A stretch of DNA of 64,000 bases from Mucilaginibacter rubeus (lineage in GTDB: Bacteria > Bacteroidota > Bacteroidia > Sphingobacteriales > Sphingobacteriaceae): NCBI RefSeq assembly GCF_014643835.1, contig NZ_BMKD01000012.1:25290-89289 (forward strand). The letters are read 5' to 3'. The first letter of the stretch is position 1. Every line of letters starts with the position of its first letter. A program made the position numbers and the translations under genes. Of the stretch, positions 31,539 through 40,062 are shown piece after piece. The notes below the pieces were generated by a model. The model saw only the letters and a list, made by a program, of their open reading frames with translations, ran no database searches and was not told the DNA's origin.

Positions 31539-34373
31539 ATGCACCCTAAACCTGCACTTCTATATAAAATAGTATTATGGGCAATATTTTGCCTGTTTTT
31601 TCTCCCGTCCGCTGGTTTTAGCCGGGCATTTGAAACCCCATTGCCTGTTAACACGGAGCCGCGGTCTGTTGAACCACGGTTTACTACATACCATATTACG
31701 GTTGCCCCGCTGCAGGCAATTACCATTTGCTCCGCTGCTGCTGCTGTACTTAACGGCGATATAAAAAACCCCGTGCCCGACAGTTATCTATGGCAAATAA
31801 ATAACAACGGGAACTGGGTAAATGCACCGTCGGCAAATACTCAAAAAGATTATATCACATCTTCGTTAACAAATACATCTGCTTCGAGTATTGTATACAG
31901 CCTTCGCCGCAGGATCTCTACCGCCGGCGTAGTAGATTATGATTCTTATTATGATGTTACCGTAAGGCCGATAGCAGCGGTAAACAACAATACGATAGTA
32001 GCGCCAGCTGTTACCCAATTTTGTTCAACTGGCAATCCGGGGGCTATTACGGGTAGTGTGCCCGGGGGGGGCGATGGTACTTTTTCATATCAATGGCAGT
32101 CATCCACAGATAACGCAACATTTAATGATATTCCGGGTGCTGTATCAAAAAACTATGACCCGCCGGTCTTAAAAAATGATACTTATTATCGCCGTATGGT
32201 TTCTTCCGGGGCATGTACAACTCCGGCGCTTAGTAATGTGGTGCTCCTTAAGGTTTCAACACCCCCACCTCCTCCATCGCCTGCAGCGTCAACAATAACC
32301 ATTTGCCAGGGAACCCCGGCTACATTGACAGTTGCCTCGCCGCAGGCCGGGTTTACGTATAACTGGTATGATTCGTCGACTAAAATCACGGTGCTTGCTA
32401 CAGGTACCTCATACACTACTCCTGTTTTAAACGCAGGAAAAAATTATTATGTCGAAGCATCAAACGGCACTTGCGGCAGCCAGTTAGCAACAATACAGGT
32501 AAAGGTTACCCTGGCGCCTGCTGTGCCTCAGTTTTCTCAAACAACGGTTACAGCCTGTATGGGCTCAACAGTGACACTCAGTGTACAAAATTCGCAAAGC
32601 GGTGTTATTTATAACTGGTATAGTACTGCAACTGATGCCAATATTTTGCATACCGGCAGTACTTTCGTATTGCAAAATGTAACATCAGCGATAACTTATT
32701 ATGTAGAGGGACTTAGTTCAACAGGTTGCAGTTCTACATCACGCGGAAAGATAAGTTTAACTGTTAAGCCCGTGATAGCGGTAACCAATAATCAGATCAC
32801 AGCCCCCACAGTTACTGATTTTTGTGTAACCGGTAACCCTTCGGCAATTACGGGCAGCACGCCTGCCGGTGGTGACGGTACTTTTTCATACCAATGGCAG
32901 TCATCTGCCGATAATATAACCTTTGCTAATATTGCCGGGGCCACATCAAAAAGCTATGACCCGCCGGTATTAAGCAAGGGCGCTTACTACCGCCGTATAG
33001 TATCATCAGGTACCTGTACAACCCCAATGGTAAGTAATGTGATCAGTGTTCAGGTTTTAACACCTCCGCCTGCACCGTCGCCCGTAGCATCGGGCCTAAC
33101 CATTTGCCAGGGAACCGCAGCCACGTTAACGATTAGTTCGCCGCAGGCCGGGTTAACTTACAACTGGTATGATTCGCCTGCTAAAACTACAATACTTGCC
33201 ACGGGTACTACCTACAAAACACCCGTTTTAAACGCAGGCAAAAGTTATTATGTTGAGGCATCTAACAGCGCCTGCAGCAGTCCTTTAACAACAATACAGG
33301 TAACTGTTTCGCCATTGCCGGCGGTGCCGCAATTTACACAAAGCACCGTTAGCGTTTGCTCCGGCTCCGCAACAACAATTACCATACAAAACGCGCAAAG
33401 CGGTATTGTTTATAACTGGTACGGCAGCGCCACCGATGCTAACATTTTACATACCGGAACCAGTTATACAATTAGCAACGTAACAGCGGCAACAGCCTAT
33501 TATGTACAGGCTGTTAACGCTGCAGGGTGCGGTTCTTCGGCCCGGGGGACGGTTAGCGTAGCTATCATTCCGTTGCCGGTGGTTACAGTAAGCAGTTCGG
33601 GCACTTCTGTTTGCCCGGGCACCAGTGCCACATTAACCGCGTCCGCATCAGGCGGGGCAGTTATTTCCTGGTATGATGCACCGACCGGTGGAAACCTGCT
33701 TGCTCAGGGCAATACATATGTTACGGCTAACTTAACATCGGCAAAAAATTATTATCTGGAAGCGACCAACAACACCGGGTGCAACAGCAGCGGAAGAGTT
33801 ACAGTGCAGGTACAGATGACCAAGCCGCTTGATGCGCCGGTGGTAACGGTTGGCGAAGTTACCTCATCGAGCGTAGCTTTTGAGTGGAGCGCGGTAAGTG
33901 GCGCTACCAGTTACCTGGTAAGTACCAACAATGGTTTAACCTATACCGCGCCAAGTTCGGGCAGTAACGGTTTAACGCATAAAGTGAGCGGCCTTGGCTT
34001 AAACAAATCAGTGACCATCACAGTGAAGGCTTTGGGAGCATCGTCATGTACGCTTAGCGGGGCTTCGGTCGCGGTTACCGCCGCCACCATCGATAATAAC
34101 AATGTAATATATGTAGCCAACAACTTTACCCCCAATGGCGACGGAAATAACGATATTATTTATGCACATGGAAAAAATATAAAAACACTTTCCTTTAATG
34201 TGTATGACCAATGGGGACAATTGGTTTTTACATCAACCGATGTTAACAAAGGATGGGATGGTTATTATAAAGGCTCATTGATGCCCGTGGGTGTATACGT
34301 ATACTATTTAAAAGCGGCAATGAATAACGGGGCGGAATTGAATAAAAAAGGAACAATTACGCTATTAAGATGA
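31539..34373 (+). CDS. Secreted Ig-like repeat protein with type-B T9SS C-terminal domain
   Basis: 944 residues. The N-terminal hydrophobic segment (VLWAIFCLFFLPSAGFS) is a signal peptide. The body carries Ser/Thr-rich Ig-like repeats with recurrent 'C.G....LT......YNWY' motifs, including a tandemly duplicated unit of about 265 residues, then a fibronectin III-like stretch near 765-850 (SSVAFEWSAVSGATSYLV). The last ~80 residues (NNFTPNGDGNNDIIYAHG...YDQWGQLVF...GWDGYYKG...PVGVYVYYL) are the gliding-motility-associated/CHU_C domain that directs type IX secretion and PorP/SprF-dependent anchoring. It overlaps the porP-like gene by 4 bases. Likely a surface adhesin. Confidence 0.93.
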   Translation: MHPKPALLYKIVLWAIFCLFFLPSAGFSRAFETPLPVNTEPRSVEPRFTTYHITVAPLQAITICSAAAAVLNGDIKNPVPDSYLWQINNNGNWVNAPSANTQKDYITSSLTNTSASSIVYSLRRRISTAGVVDYDSYYDVTVRPIAAVNNNTIVAPAVTQFCSTGNPGAITGSVPGGGDGTFSYQWQSSTDNATFNDIPGAVSKNYDPPVLKNDTYYRRMVSSGACTTPALSNVVLLKVSTPPPPPSPAASTITICQGTPATLTVASPQAGFTYNWYDSSTKITVLATGTSYTTPVLNAGKNYYVEASNGTCGSQLATIQVKVTLAPAVPQFSQTTVTACMGSTVTLSVQNSQSGVIYNWYSTATDANILHTGSTFVLQNVTSAITYYVEGLSSTGCSSTSRGKISLTVKPVIAVTNNQITAPTVTDFCVTGNPSAITGSTPAGGDGTFSYQWQSSADNITFANIAGATSKSYDPPVLSKGAYYRRIVSSGTCTTPMVSNVISVQVLTPPPAPSPVASGLTICQGTAATLTISSPQAGLTYNWYDSPAKTTILATGTTYKTPVLNAGKSYYVEASNSACSSPLTTIQVTVSPLPAVPQFTQSTVSVCSGSATTITIQNAQSGIVYNWYGSATDANILHTGTSYTISNVTAATAYYVQAVNAAGCGSSARGTVSVAIIPLPVVTVSSSGTSVCPGTSATLTASASGGAVISWYDAPTGGNLLAQGNTYVTANLTSAKNYYLEATNNTGCNSSGRVTVQVQMTKPLDAPVVTVGEVTSSSVAFEWSAVSGATSYLVSTNNGLTYTAPSSGSNGLTHKVSGLGLNKSVTITVKALGASSCTLSGASVAVTAATIDNNNVIYVANNFTPNGDGNNDIIYAHGKNIKTLSFNVYDQWGQLVFTSTDVNKGWDGYYKGSLMPVGVYVYYLKAAMNNGAELNKKGTITLLR

Positions 34374-35368
34374 AGAAACTACTACTCATTATTACAATAG
34401 CGCTGCAGTTTGCAGTTGCGGGAACGGTGAAGGCGCAGGTTGATCCGCATTTTTCACAGTATTACGCTTACCCGCTTTGGCTCAACCCTGCGCTTACGGG
34501 CGTTTTTGACGGCGATACGCGCTTATCTGCCAACTACAGGGACCAGTGGGCAAACATCAACAATGGCTACCGCACAGCAGGTGTATCGGCCGATTTCAAG
34601 CCAACCGATAAAGTGGGCATCGGCCTTAATATCCTTGATCAAAAAGCAGGCACTGCCGGGTACAATTACTTTACAGCTTATGGTTCATTCGGTTATGGCA
34701 TAACGCTGTCAGGTGATGGTAATCAGCGGCTGCATTTCGGTTTGCAGGCGGGTGTTATCAGCCGTAGTTTTGATCCGGGTAAGCTCCAGTCTGATAACCA
34801 GTACGACCCGAACAGCGGCTTCGACCCTACATTGCCCAATTTCGAAAATTTTGGTTATTCATCAAAAACGGTATTTGATGCAGGCGCAGGTATCTATTAC
34901 TATAACGCCGCCCCAATGAATAAAGCCAATTTGTTTGGCGGACTTAGTATTAACCATATCAATGATGTAACAGATCCATTTGCCGCGGGTGGTATAGCCA
35001 GCAAATTGCCTATGCGGTTTACTGCGCATGGCGGTGTCCGTATAAAAGCGTCTGATTTTTTTGACCTGATCCCGAACGCAGTTTACGTTAAACAAGGCAA
35101 AGGCGAGATCAAAGCTTTCGGACTATATTCTGAACTTAAGTTTGCCGATGATAACGGCCTGGTACTCGGTGGTATGGTCCGGGTACAGGATGCTGCAATT
35201 GCCAACGTTGGTTACCATATCCGCAGGATGGTGATTGGTGCCAGTTATGATTTTAATACTTCAGGGCTTCGCGCGGTTACATCAGGCCGCGGCGGTTTTG
35301 AACTATCAATAAGCTATATATTTAGTCGCTACACTGATTCCCCGGCCCCAATTTGCCCAAGGATATAA
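34370..35368 (+). CDS. PorP/SprF-family type IX secretion outer-membrane protein
   Basis: 332 residues with a signal peptide ending TVKAQ. The opening DPHFSQYYAYPLWLNPALTGVFDGDTRLSANYRDQW is the diagnostic PorP/SprF N-terminus. The rest forms alternating beta strands of an outer-membrane barrel, ending in ELSISYIFSRY. These proteins act with a specific type-B CTD cargo to display it on the surface, and the cargo gene is directly upstream with a 4-base overlap. The final ~10 residues (TDSPAPICPRI) extend past the usual aromatic barrel end. Confidence 0.95.
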   Translation: MKKLLLIITIALQFAVAGTVKAQVDPHFSQYYAYPLWLNPALTGVFDGDTRLSANYRDQWANINNGYRTAGVSADFKPTDKVGIGLNILDQKAGTAGYNYFTAYGSFGYGITLSGDGNQRLHFGLQAGVISRSFDPGKLQSDNQYDPNSGFDPTLPNFENFGYSSKTVFDAGAGIYYYNAAPMNKANLFGGLSINHINDVTDPFAAGGIASKLPMRFTAHGGVRIKASDFFDLIPNAVYVKQGKGEIKAFGLYSELKFADDNGLVLGGMVRVQDAAIANVGYHIRRMVIGASYDFNTSGLRAVTSGRGGFELSISYIFSRYTDSPAPICPRI

Positions 35369-35369
35369 T

Positions 35370-37322
35370 ATGAAAAAACTATTACCCTATTTCTTACTAT
35401 TGTTTTTTCCGTTGGTTTCATTTGGACAGGCGAAAAACTACAGGGCACTGGCCGACACTGCCTTTAACAGGCATGAGTACTATACTGCCGCCTATTATTA
35501 CAAGCATATTGCCGATGGTACAACCGATGAGCCAAAAAGCAATCTGCCGCGTTCATCAGCAGTAAAAAAAATCAATTCAAAAAAGGCTGAGTCTAATCAA
35601 TACATCATTTATCGCCTGGCCGAATCATACCGCCTGTATAAAGATTATACTGATGCTACCATTTGGTATGCCCAATTGGCTAAGGAAGCACCAACTGCCC
35701 AATATCCGTTAGTACCGCTTTGGTACGGCATCTGCCTGCAGGCAAACGGGAAGTATAATGAAGCTTTGGTCCAGTTAAAGCAGTTTGCAGACAACGCTCC
35801 CGATCCGCAGTATGCCGCTCTCGCTAAAAAAGAAATAATCTCGTGCGAATATGCCTTGAAGCAATTGGGACACCCGCGCGCCGTTGATGTATCGGCTTTA
35901 GTGTTCTTAAATAAAGACCAGGGCGACTACGCCCTTACCGTTAACCTGGGCAGGTATTGGTTTACCTCATCACGCCTGGTTGATAAGGATAAGTTTTATA
36001 CCAACAGGGTTTATAGTTCGGCCATCCTCGATTCAACTAAAGCGCTTGCCACAAACTTTAACGCGTTTGATAAAGAGGGGCAAATTGAATATGCTACACC
36101 TGCGCTTGATGGTACCGGCACCAGGATGTACCTTACCCGCTGGTATAAAAAGAACGGGAAAACAGTATCTGCCATTTATTTTAGTCAACTGGTAAACAGC
36201 ATATGGCAGCAGCCGGTAAGGCTGAATAATACTGTTAATGCCGAAGGCTATAATTCCAAACACCCTTTTGTTAGCGCTGATGGCCGGCGATTGTTTTTCT
36301 CATCCGACAGGCCCGGCGGTGAAGGCGGCGACGACATTTGGGAAAGTAACCTTGATGATGCCGGGCAGCCGAAAACTGTAAGTAACCTGGGCGATGCGGT
36401 AAACACAGCATATGATGAACAGTCGCCATATTATGACCAGGCCGATAAAGTGTTGTTTTTTAGCTCGAATGGTTTTACCGGTATGGGCGGCTTTGATGTT
36501 TACCGCAGCGAAGGAGATTTTGGTCGTTGGTCGGCCCCGGTTAATTTAGGTTACCCGGTTAACTCATCTAAAGACGACTTGTACTACAGCCTTGATCCAA
36601 CCAATCCAAATAAATTCTACCTGAGTTCGGCACGCGGCTCTGACTGCTGCTTAAGCCTGTTTACCGGGCAGTATAAGTTTTTATATATCAGTGGCCGTGT
36701 AATTGATTGCCGCACTAATGGTGGTATGGCAGGGGCAAGGGTGATCCTTAAAGATCCGGACGTGAAAATGGGTTTGGCTGTTAAAGTAACCGATGCCAAA
36801 GGCGATTATGTTTTCCAGGTAAAGGAAAAACTGCCAAGGTATAAACTGGAGATTTCGCAAAAGGGATACTTTACCAAAGTTATTCCTGCACCGATAGTAA
36901 AGCCGGGTATTGACACGCTCATTAACCCCGAAATTTGCTTGCAGAATTATAAGATCAATGTTCAGATAACCATCGAGAATATTTATTTTGATTTTGGTAA
37001 CGCCCATCTCCGGTCCGAATCATTTGATACGCTGGATAAGCTGGTTGCCATCATGAATGATAACCCTAAAATTAAGATCGAACTTGGTTCGCATACCGAT
37101 GGGATAGGCACCGACGCCGCGAATATGAAGTTGTCGCAGGCCCGTGCGGAGGCTTGTGTTGATTACCTGTTACTGCAAGGCATTAAATCCGCGCGTATTA
37201 CTGCGCGCGGCTATGGCAAAAGAATGCCCGTTGCCCCAAACAAATTACCAAATGGCAAGGATAACCCTGCAGGCAGACAGCTTAACCGTCGTACTACATT
37301 TACGGTAAAATCGGCAGAATAA
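35370..37322 (+). CDS. OmpA-family outer-membrane/peptidoglycan-binding protein with PD40 repeats
   Basis: 650 residues with signal peptide FLLLFFPLVSFGQ. The N-terminal helical TPR-like part spans about 20-160. A beta-propeller-like PD40 region follows (about 285-385, KHPFVSADGRRLFFSSDRPGGEGGDDIWES). A carboxypeptidase-regulatory-like domain lies at about 430-510. The C-terminal OmpA domain (about 535-648, IYFDFGNAHL, ELGSHTDGIGTDAANMKLSQARA) binds peptidoglycan. This layout resembles PorE-type proteins that tether T9SS surface complexes to the cell wall. It lies 1 base after porP, making a three-gene adhesin/PorP/OmpA operon. Confidence 0.93.
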   Translation: MKKLLPYFLLLFFPLVSFGQAKNYRALADTAFNRHEYYTAAYYYKHIADGTTDEPKSNLPRSSAVKKINSKKAESNQYIIYRLAESYRLYKDYTDATIWYAQLAKEAPTAQYPLVPLWYGICLQANGKYNEALVQLKQFADNAPDPQYAALAKKEIISCEYALKQLGHPRAVDVSALVFLNKDQGDYALTVNLGRYWFTSSRLVDKDKFYTNRVYSSAILDSTKALATNFNAFDKEGQIEYATPALDGTGTRMYLTRWYKKNGKTVSAIYFSQLVNSIWQQPVRLNNTVNAEGYNSKHPFVSADGRRLFFSSDRPGGEGGDDIWESNLDDAGQPKTVSNLGDAVNTAYDEQSPYYDQADKVLFFSSNGFTGMGGFDVYRSEGDFGRWSAPVNLGYPVNSSKDDLYYSLDPTNPNKFYLSSARGSDCCLSLFTGQYKFLYISGRVIDCRTNGGMAGARVILKDPDVKMGLAVKVTDAKGDYVFQVKEKLPRYKLEISQKGYFTKVIPAPIVKPGIDTLINPEICLQNYKINVQITIENIYFDFGNAHLRSESFDTLDKLVAIMNDNPKIKIELGSHTDGIGTDAANMKLSQARAEACVDYLLLQGIKSARITARGYGKRMPVAPNKLPNGKDNPAGRQLNRRTTFTVKSAE

Positions 37323-37344
37323 AAACAAATTATTTTATTTGTTT
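37323..37344 (+). terminator. Weak hairpin after the OmpA gene
   Basis: AAACAAAT and ATTTGTTT form an 8-bp AT stem around TATTTT directly after the stop; strength doubtful. Confidence 0.35.
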
Positions 37345-37372
37345 GCAATCGGAAGGTTATGGTATAATTTTG
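37342..37372 (+). promoter_or_regulatory. Bacteroidota-type promoter of the glycosyltransferase gene
   Basis: TTTG (37342-37345), 19 bases, TAATTTTG (37365-37372): both elements match TTTG/TAnnTTTG. Transcription would start near 37379, giving a leader of about 60 bases. Confidence 0.75.
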
Positions 37373-37442
37373 CCTTGCAAATTAAATGCCCCACTTGATG
37401 CAAGGTATTTAATTTCAATACCTGATCTGCTGAAATCATACC

Positions 37443-38345
37443 ATGCAAAATCTTGCCCCGATAGCTCTTTTTGTTTATAACCGGCCCGACCATACCCGCC
37501 GTACCATCAGTTATTTGCAGCAAAATTTGCTGGCCGATGAGTCGCGCCTGTACATTTTTTGCGATGCAGCCAAAACCGACGCCGATAAGCCAAAGGTTGA
37601 GCAGGTGAGGCAACTGGTAAAAGATGTAAGCGTTTTTAAATCGGTGAAAATTATTTTGCGTAATCATAATCTAGGTCTGGCCGAATCCATCATCAGCGGG
37701 GTAACACAGTTGGTGTATGAATATGGTAAAGTGATTGTTTTTGAAGACGATCTGTTATCTTCCCCATATACCCTGCAGTATTTTAATGACGCATTAACAA
37801 AATATGCAAACCAGGAACAGGTAATGCATATCGGCGCCTATATGTACAATTTGCATGACAAAAAACTGCCCGAAACATTCTTTTATCGGGCAGCCACCAG
37901 CTGGGGCTGGGCAACCTGGGCCCGTGCCTGGAAAAACTTTGAACCCGATGTTGATAAGCTGATTGCTCAGTTTGATACGCTGAAAATAGCCCGGTTTTCG
38001 ATAGAAGGCAAAATGAATTTTTGGAAGCAGATAGAGCAGTTTAAGGCCGGTAAAAATAATTCATGGGCCATTCGCTGGTATGCCTCTATCTTTTTGAAGA
38101 ACGGATTGACACTGAACCCTTCACAGTCGCTTATTCAAAACATAGGTCATGATGGTACTGGCGTACACTCCAATAAAGAAGATATGTACCATGTGCAAAT
38201 GGCACGCAAACAGGTAATGCAATTTCCCGACACCATAGAGGAGAATGAAGAGGCTTATAAAGCCATCAAAAATTTCCTGGCAAACAGAAAGGGCACCTTG
38301 CTGCAGCGGATCAGAAGGTTCGTGAAGCAGCAGATGGGACGATAA
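37443..38345 (+). CDS. GT2-like glycosyltransferase
   Basis: 300 residues. It starts APIALFVYNRPDHTRRTISYLQQN (about 5-28), followed by DDESRLYIFCDAAKT-type strands and VIVFEDDLLSSPYTLQYFN (about 99-117). 'VFEDD' corresponds to the DxD-like metal/nucleotide-sugar site of GT-A enzymes. YRAATSWGWATWARAWKNFEPD (about 146-167) is typical of a Bacteroidota glycosyltransferase/sugar-transferase family. It is soluble or peripheral, monocistronic, with its own promoter. Donor and acceptor are unknown. Confidence 0.8.
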   Translation: MQNLAPIALFVYNRPDHTRRTISYLQQNLLADESRLYIFCDAAKTDADKPKVEQVRQLVKDVSVFKSVKIILRNHNLGLAESIISGVTQLVYEYGKVIVFEDDLLSSPYTLQYFNDALTKYANQEQVMHIGAYMYNLHDKKLPETFFYRAATSWGWATWARAWKNFEPDVDKLIAQFDTLKIARFSIEGKMNFWKQIEQFKAGKNNSWAIRWYASIFLKNGLTLNPSQSLIQNIGHDGTGVHSNKEDMYHVQMARKQVMQFPDTIEENEEAYKAIKNFLANRKGTLLQRIRRFVKQQMGR

Positions 38346-38371
38346 GCTATTTAAGGCGTTTACAGCGCAAA

Positions 38372-38400
38372 TGTATAGATGTATGTGATGCCTCTCTGCG
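38372..38400. repeat. Decayed fragment of the 101-bp repeat family
   Basis: TGTATAGATGTATGTGATGCCTCTCTGCG resembles one end of the element at 18981-19081 (GACGCATGTGATGCGTCTCTAC). Only this end is recognisable. Confidence 0.35.
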
Positions 38401-38427
38401 TGGAAATAATCAATTTGAATTCTTCGC

Positions 38428-39621
38428 TTAAACCGGAAAGCAGAATTTTCCCATCAACACAGCCGGGTTTGTTCCGATCCTGATCGGCGCACCGCATAAA
38501 GCTTCATTACCTAATAAAGCAAATAATATAGCTTCTTTGGCATCGGGGTTAATCCCCAGTAAACTGCTATCCTCTATCGCAGCTTGGGGCAATAGTTTTT
38601 TTAATTCCCCAATAACAAATGGATTTCGCGCCCCGCCGCCGCTGGTAAAAATTTTAACATGATCCCCTGCGATATTTTCCTTAACAAAACCGGCTATAGA
38701 TGCCGCTGTGAAGGCACTTAGGGTACAAATAAGATCTTCACCACTAATCTTCACGGTACCTGACCGTTGCTGTGCTTCAGCAACCATGGCAAGGTTGAAC
38801 AGTTCTGGTCCGGTGGTTTTAGGGCCTTTTTCATCAAAAAACGAATGGGAGAGGAGCGCCGTTAATAGATCTTTATTTACCCGCCCCTTGTAAGCGATGA
38901 CCGAATCCTCATCAAAAGGCTTATCAAAATATTTTCGGCAGGCAGCATCGATGAGTGTATTGCCGGGGCCAATATCTGTGCAGAGCACGCGGTTAAAATC
39001 ACCGTCGCCAGGAAGCCAGGTTAAATTAGCAATGCCTCCTATGTTTAACAGCACCCGGTTTTGGCCGGTTTTATTGCCCAATAATACATCACCATATAAA
39101 GCCAGCGGAGCGCCTTCTCCTCCGGCAGCAATATGCTTCTGCCTGAAATCGCTGATGGTTAGTATGCCGGTTTTTACGGCGATATGGTCGCCGTCGCCAA
39201 TTTGCAGAGTGGCGTTAGGGTAGTTTTTATGCTGATGTAATCGCTGGGGGGCATGGTAAATAGTTTGACCATGACTGGCGATAAAATCAACCTCTTGCGG
39301 GTCGGCTTTCCATTGACCAAGTGCCTGCAATATCAGTTCGGCGTGATAGCTGCCGATATAAGCGTTAAGTAAAGTTATCTTTTCCAGATCCGCATTACGC
39401 CGGGCAAATACCTGCTGAACTTCCAGCTTAAAGTCATCCGGATAGGGGATTGTGATAAATTGTACCAGCTCAAAATGAGTGCTTAAACCATTACCGGTAA
39501 ATTTGCACAGGGCAATGTCAAGCCCATCCAATGAGGTACCAGACATTAGGCCGATGCCCGTTTTTGATGGTTTTTGAGCGATGCTAAACAGGTGCTGAAG
39601 GTTATGGTTCAATGCTATCAT
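38428..39621 (-). CDS. anmK: Anhydro-N-acetylmuramic acid kinase
   Basis: 397 residues. The N-terminal GLMSGTSLDGLDIALC (about 22-37) is the AnmK signature. FIASHGQTIYHAP, the NIGGIANLTWLPG block, DIGPGNTLIDAACRKYF and FTSGGGARNPFVIGEL near the end also fit. It opens and phosphorylates 1,6-anhydro-MurNAc to MurNAc-6-P in peptidoglycan recycling, in the cytoplasm. It is divergent from the NagB-like fusion across a 441-base region with repeated operator-like sequences, so the two recycling genes may be co-regulated. No murQ is seen in the window. Confidence 0.95.
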   Translation of the reverse strand: MIALNHNLQHLFSIAQKPSKTGIGLMSGTSLDGLDIALCKFTGNGLSTHFELVQFITIPYPDDFKLEVQQVFARRNADLEKITLLNAYIGSYHAELILQALGQWKADPQEVDFIASHGQTIYHAPQRLHQHKNYPNATLQIGDGDHIAVKTGILTISDFRQKHIAAGGEGAPLALYGDVLLGNKTGQNRVLLNIGGIANLTWLPGDGDFNRVLCTDIGPGNTLIDAACRKYFDKPFDEDSVIAYKGRVNKDLLTALLSHSFFDEKGPKTTGPELFNLAMVAEAQQRSGTVKISGEDLICTLSAFTAASIAGFVKENIAGDHVKIFTSGGGARNPFVIGELKKLLPQAAIEDSSLLGINPDAKEAILFALLGNEALCGAPIRIGTNPAVLMGKFCFPV

Positions 39622-39933
39622 GGGCTTAATTTACTATTTGTACGGCAACCCGCAAAAGTTGGGCAAATGCATTTAATATTTTAGTGGCGATGATTTGTTG
39701 TTAATATAGCAACGAAATAAGATAATGATATTGGCAAACTATCAGTATCAAATGATACTTGTTTTATGGCCTGATGCCGGTTAAACGGGCCAGGTTTCAT
39801 TAGCACTTGCTTTTGTCAATAACAGGGGTAAACGTTTGGATGTGTTAATTGCTCGAAATTATCAGTTTAGTGTAACCCATAGTTGTGTTTAAATTATTGA
39901 CTATTAATGATTTGTATTTTAAATATTTGAAAT

Positions 39934-39972
39934 GTGTTAACCCGTGTTAACCCCATTAGGATGGGTTTACAC
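39934..39972. promoter_or_regulatory. Candidate repressor operator: tandem GTGTTAACCC plus inverted copy
   Basis: GTGTTAACCC occurs at 39934-39943 and again at 39944-39953, and GGGTTTACAC at 39963-39972 is an inverted copy with one mismatch. The cluster lies about 45 bases upstream of the nagB -7 element. Its binding protein is unknown. Confidence 0.5.
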
Positions 39973-40016
39973 TACCGCAAAAGTTAAAATAATAATGGCA
40001 CTATGTAAATATCTGA

Positions 40017-40024
40017 TATATTTG
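40017..40024 (+). promoter_or_regulatory. Candidate -7 element TATATTTG
   Basis: Matches TAnnTTTG 38 bases before the nagB-like start; no clear -33 TTG. Confidence 0.4.
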
Positions 40025-40062
40025 TTTTGAACAACTAACCTCATTTTCATTTCCTAAGATTC

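Larger units (their letters stand above)
39622..40062. other. Divergent regulatory region between anmK and nagB-like gene
   Basis: 441 bases without a gene. It contains repeated GTGTTAACCC sequences (39934-39972, plus a related GTGTAACCC at 39870-39878) and a -7 element at 40017-40024. Confidence 0.6.
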
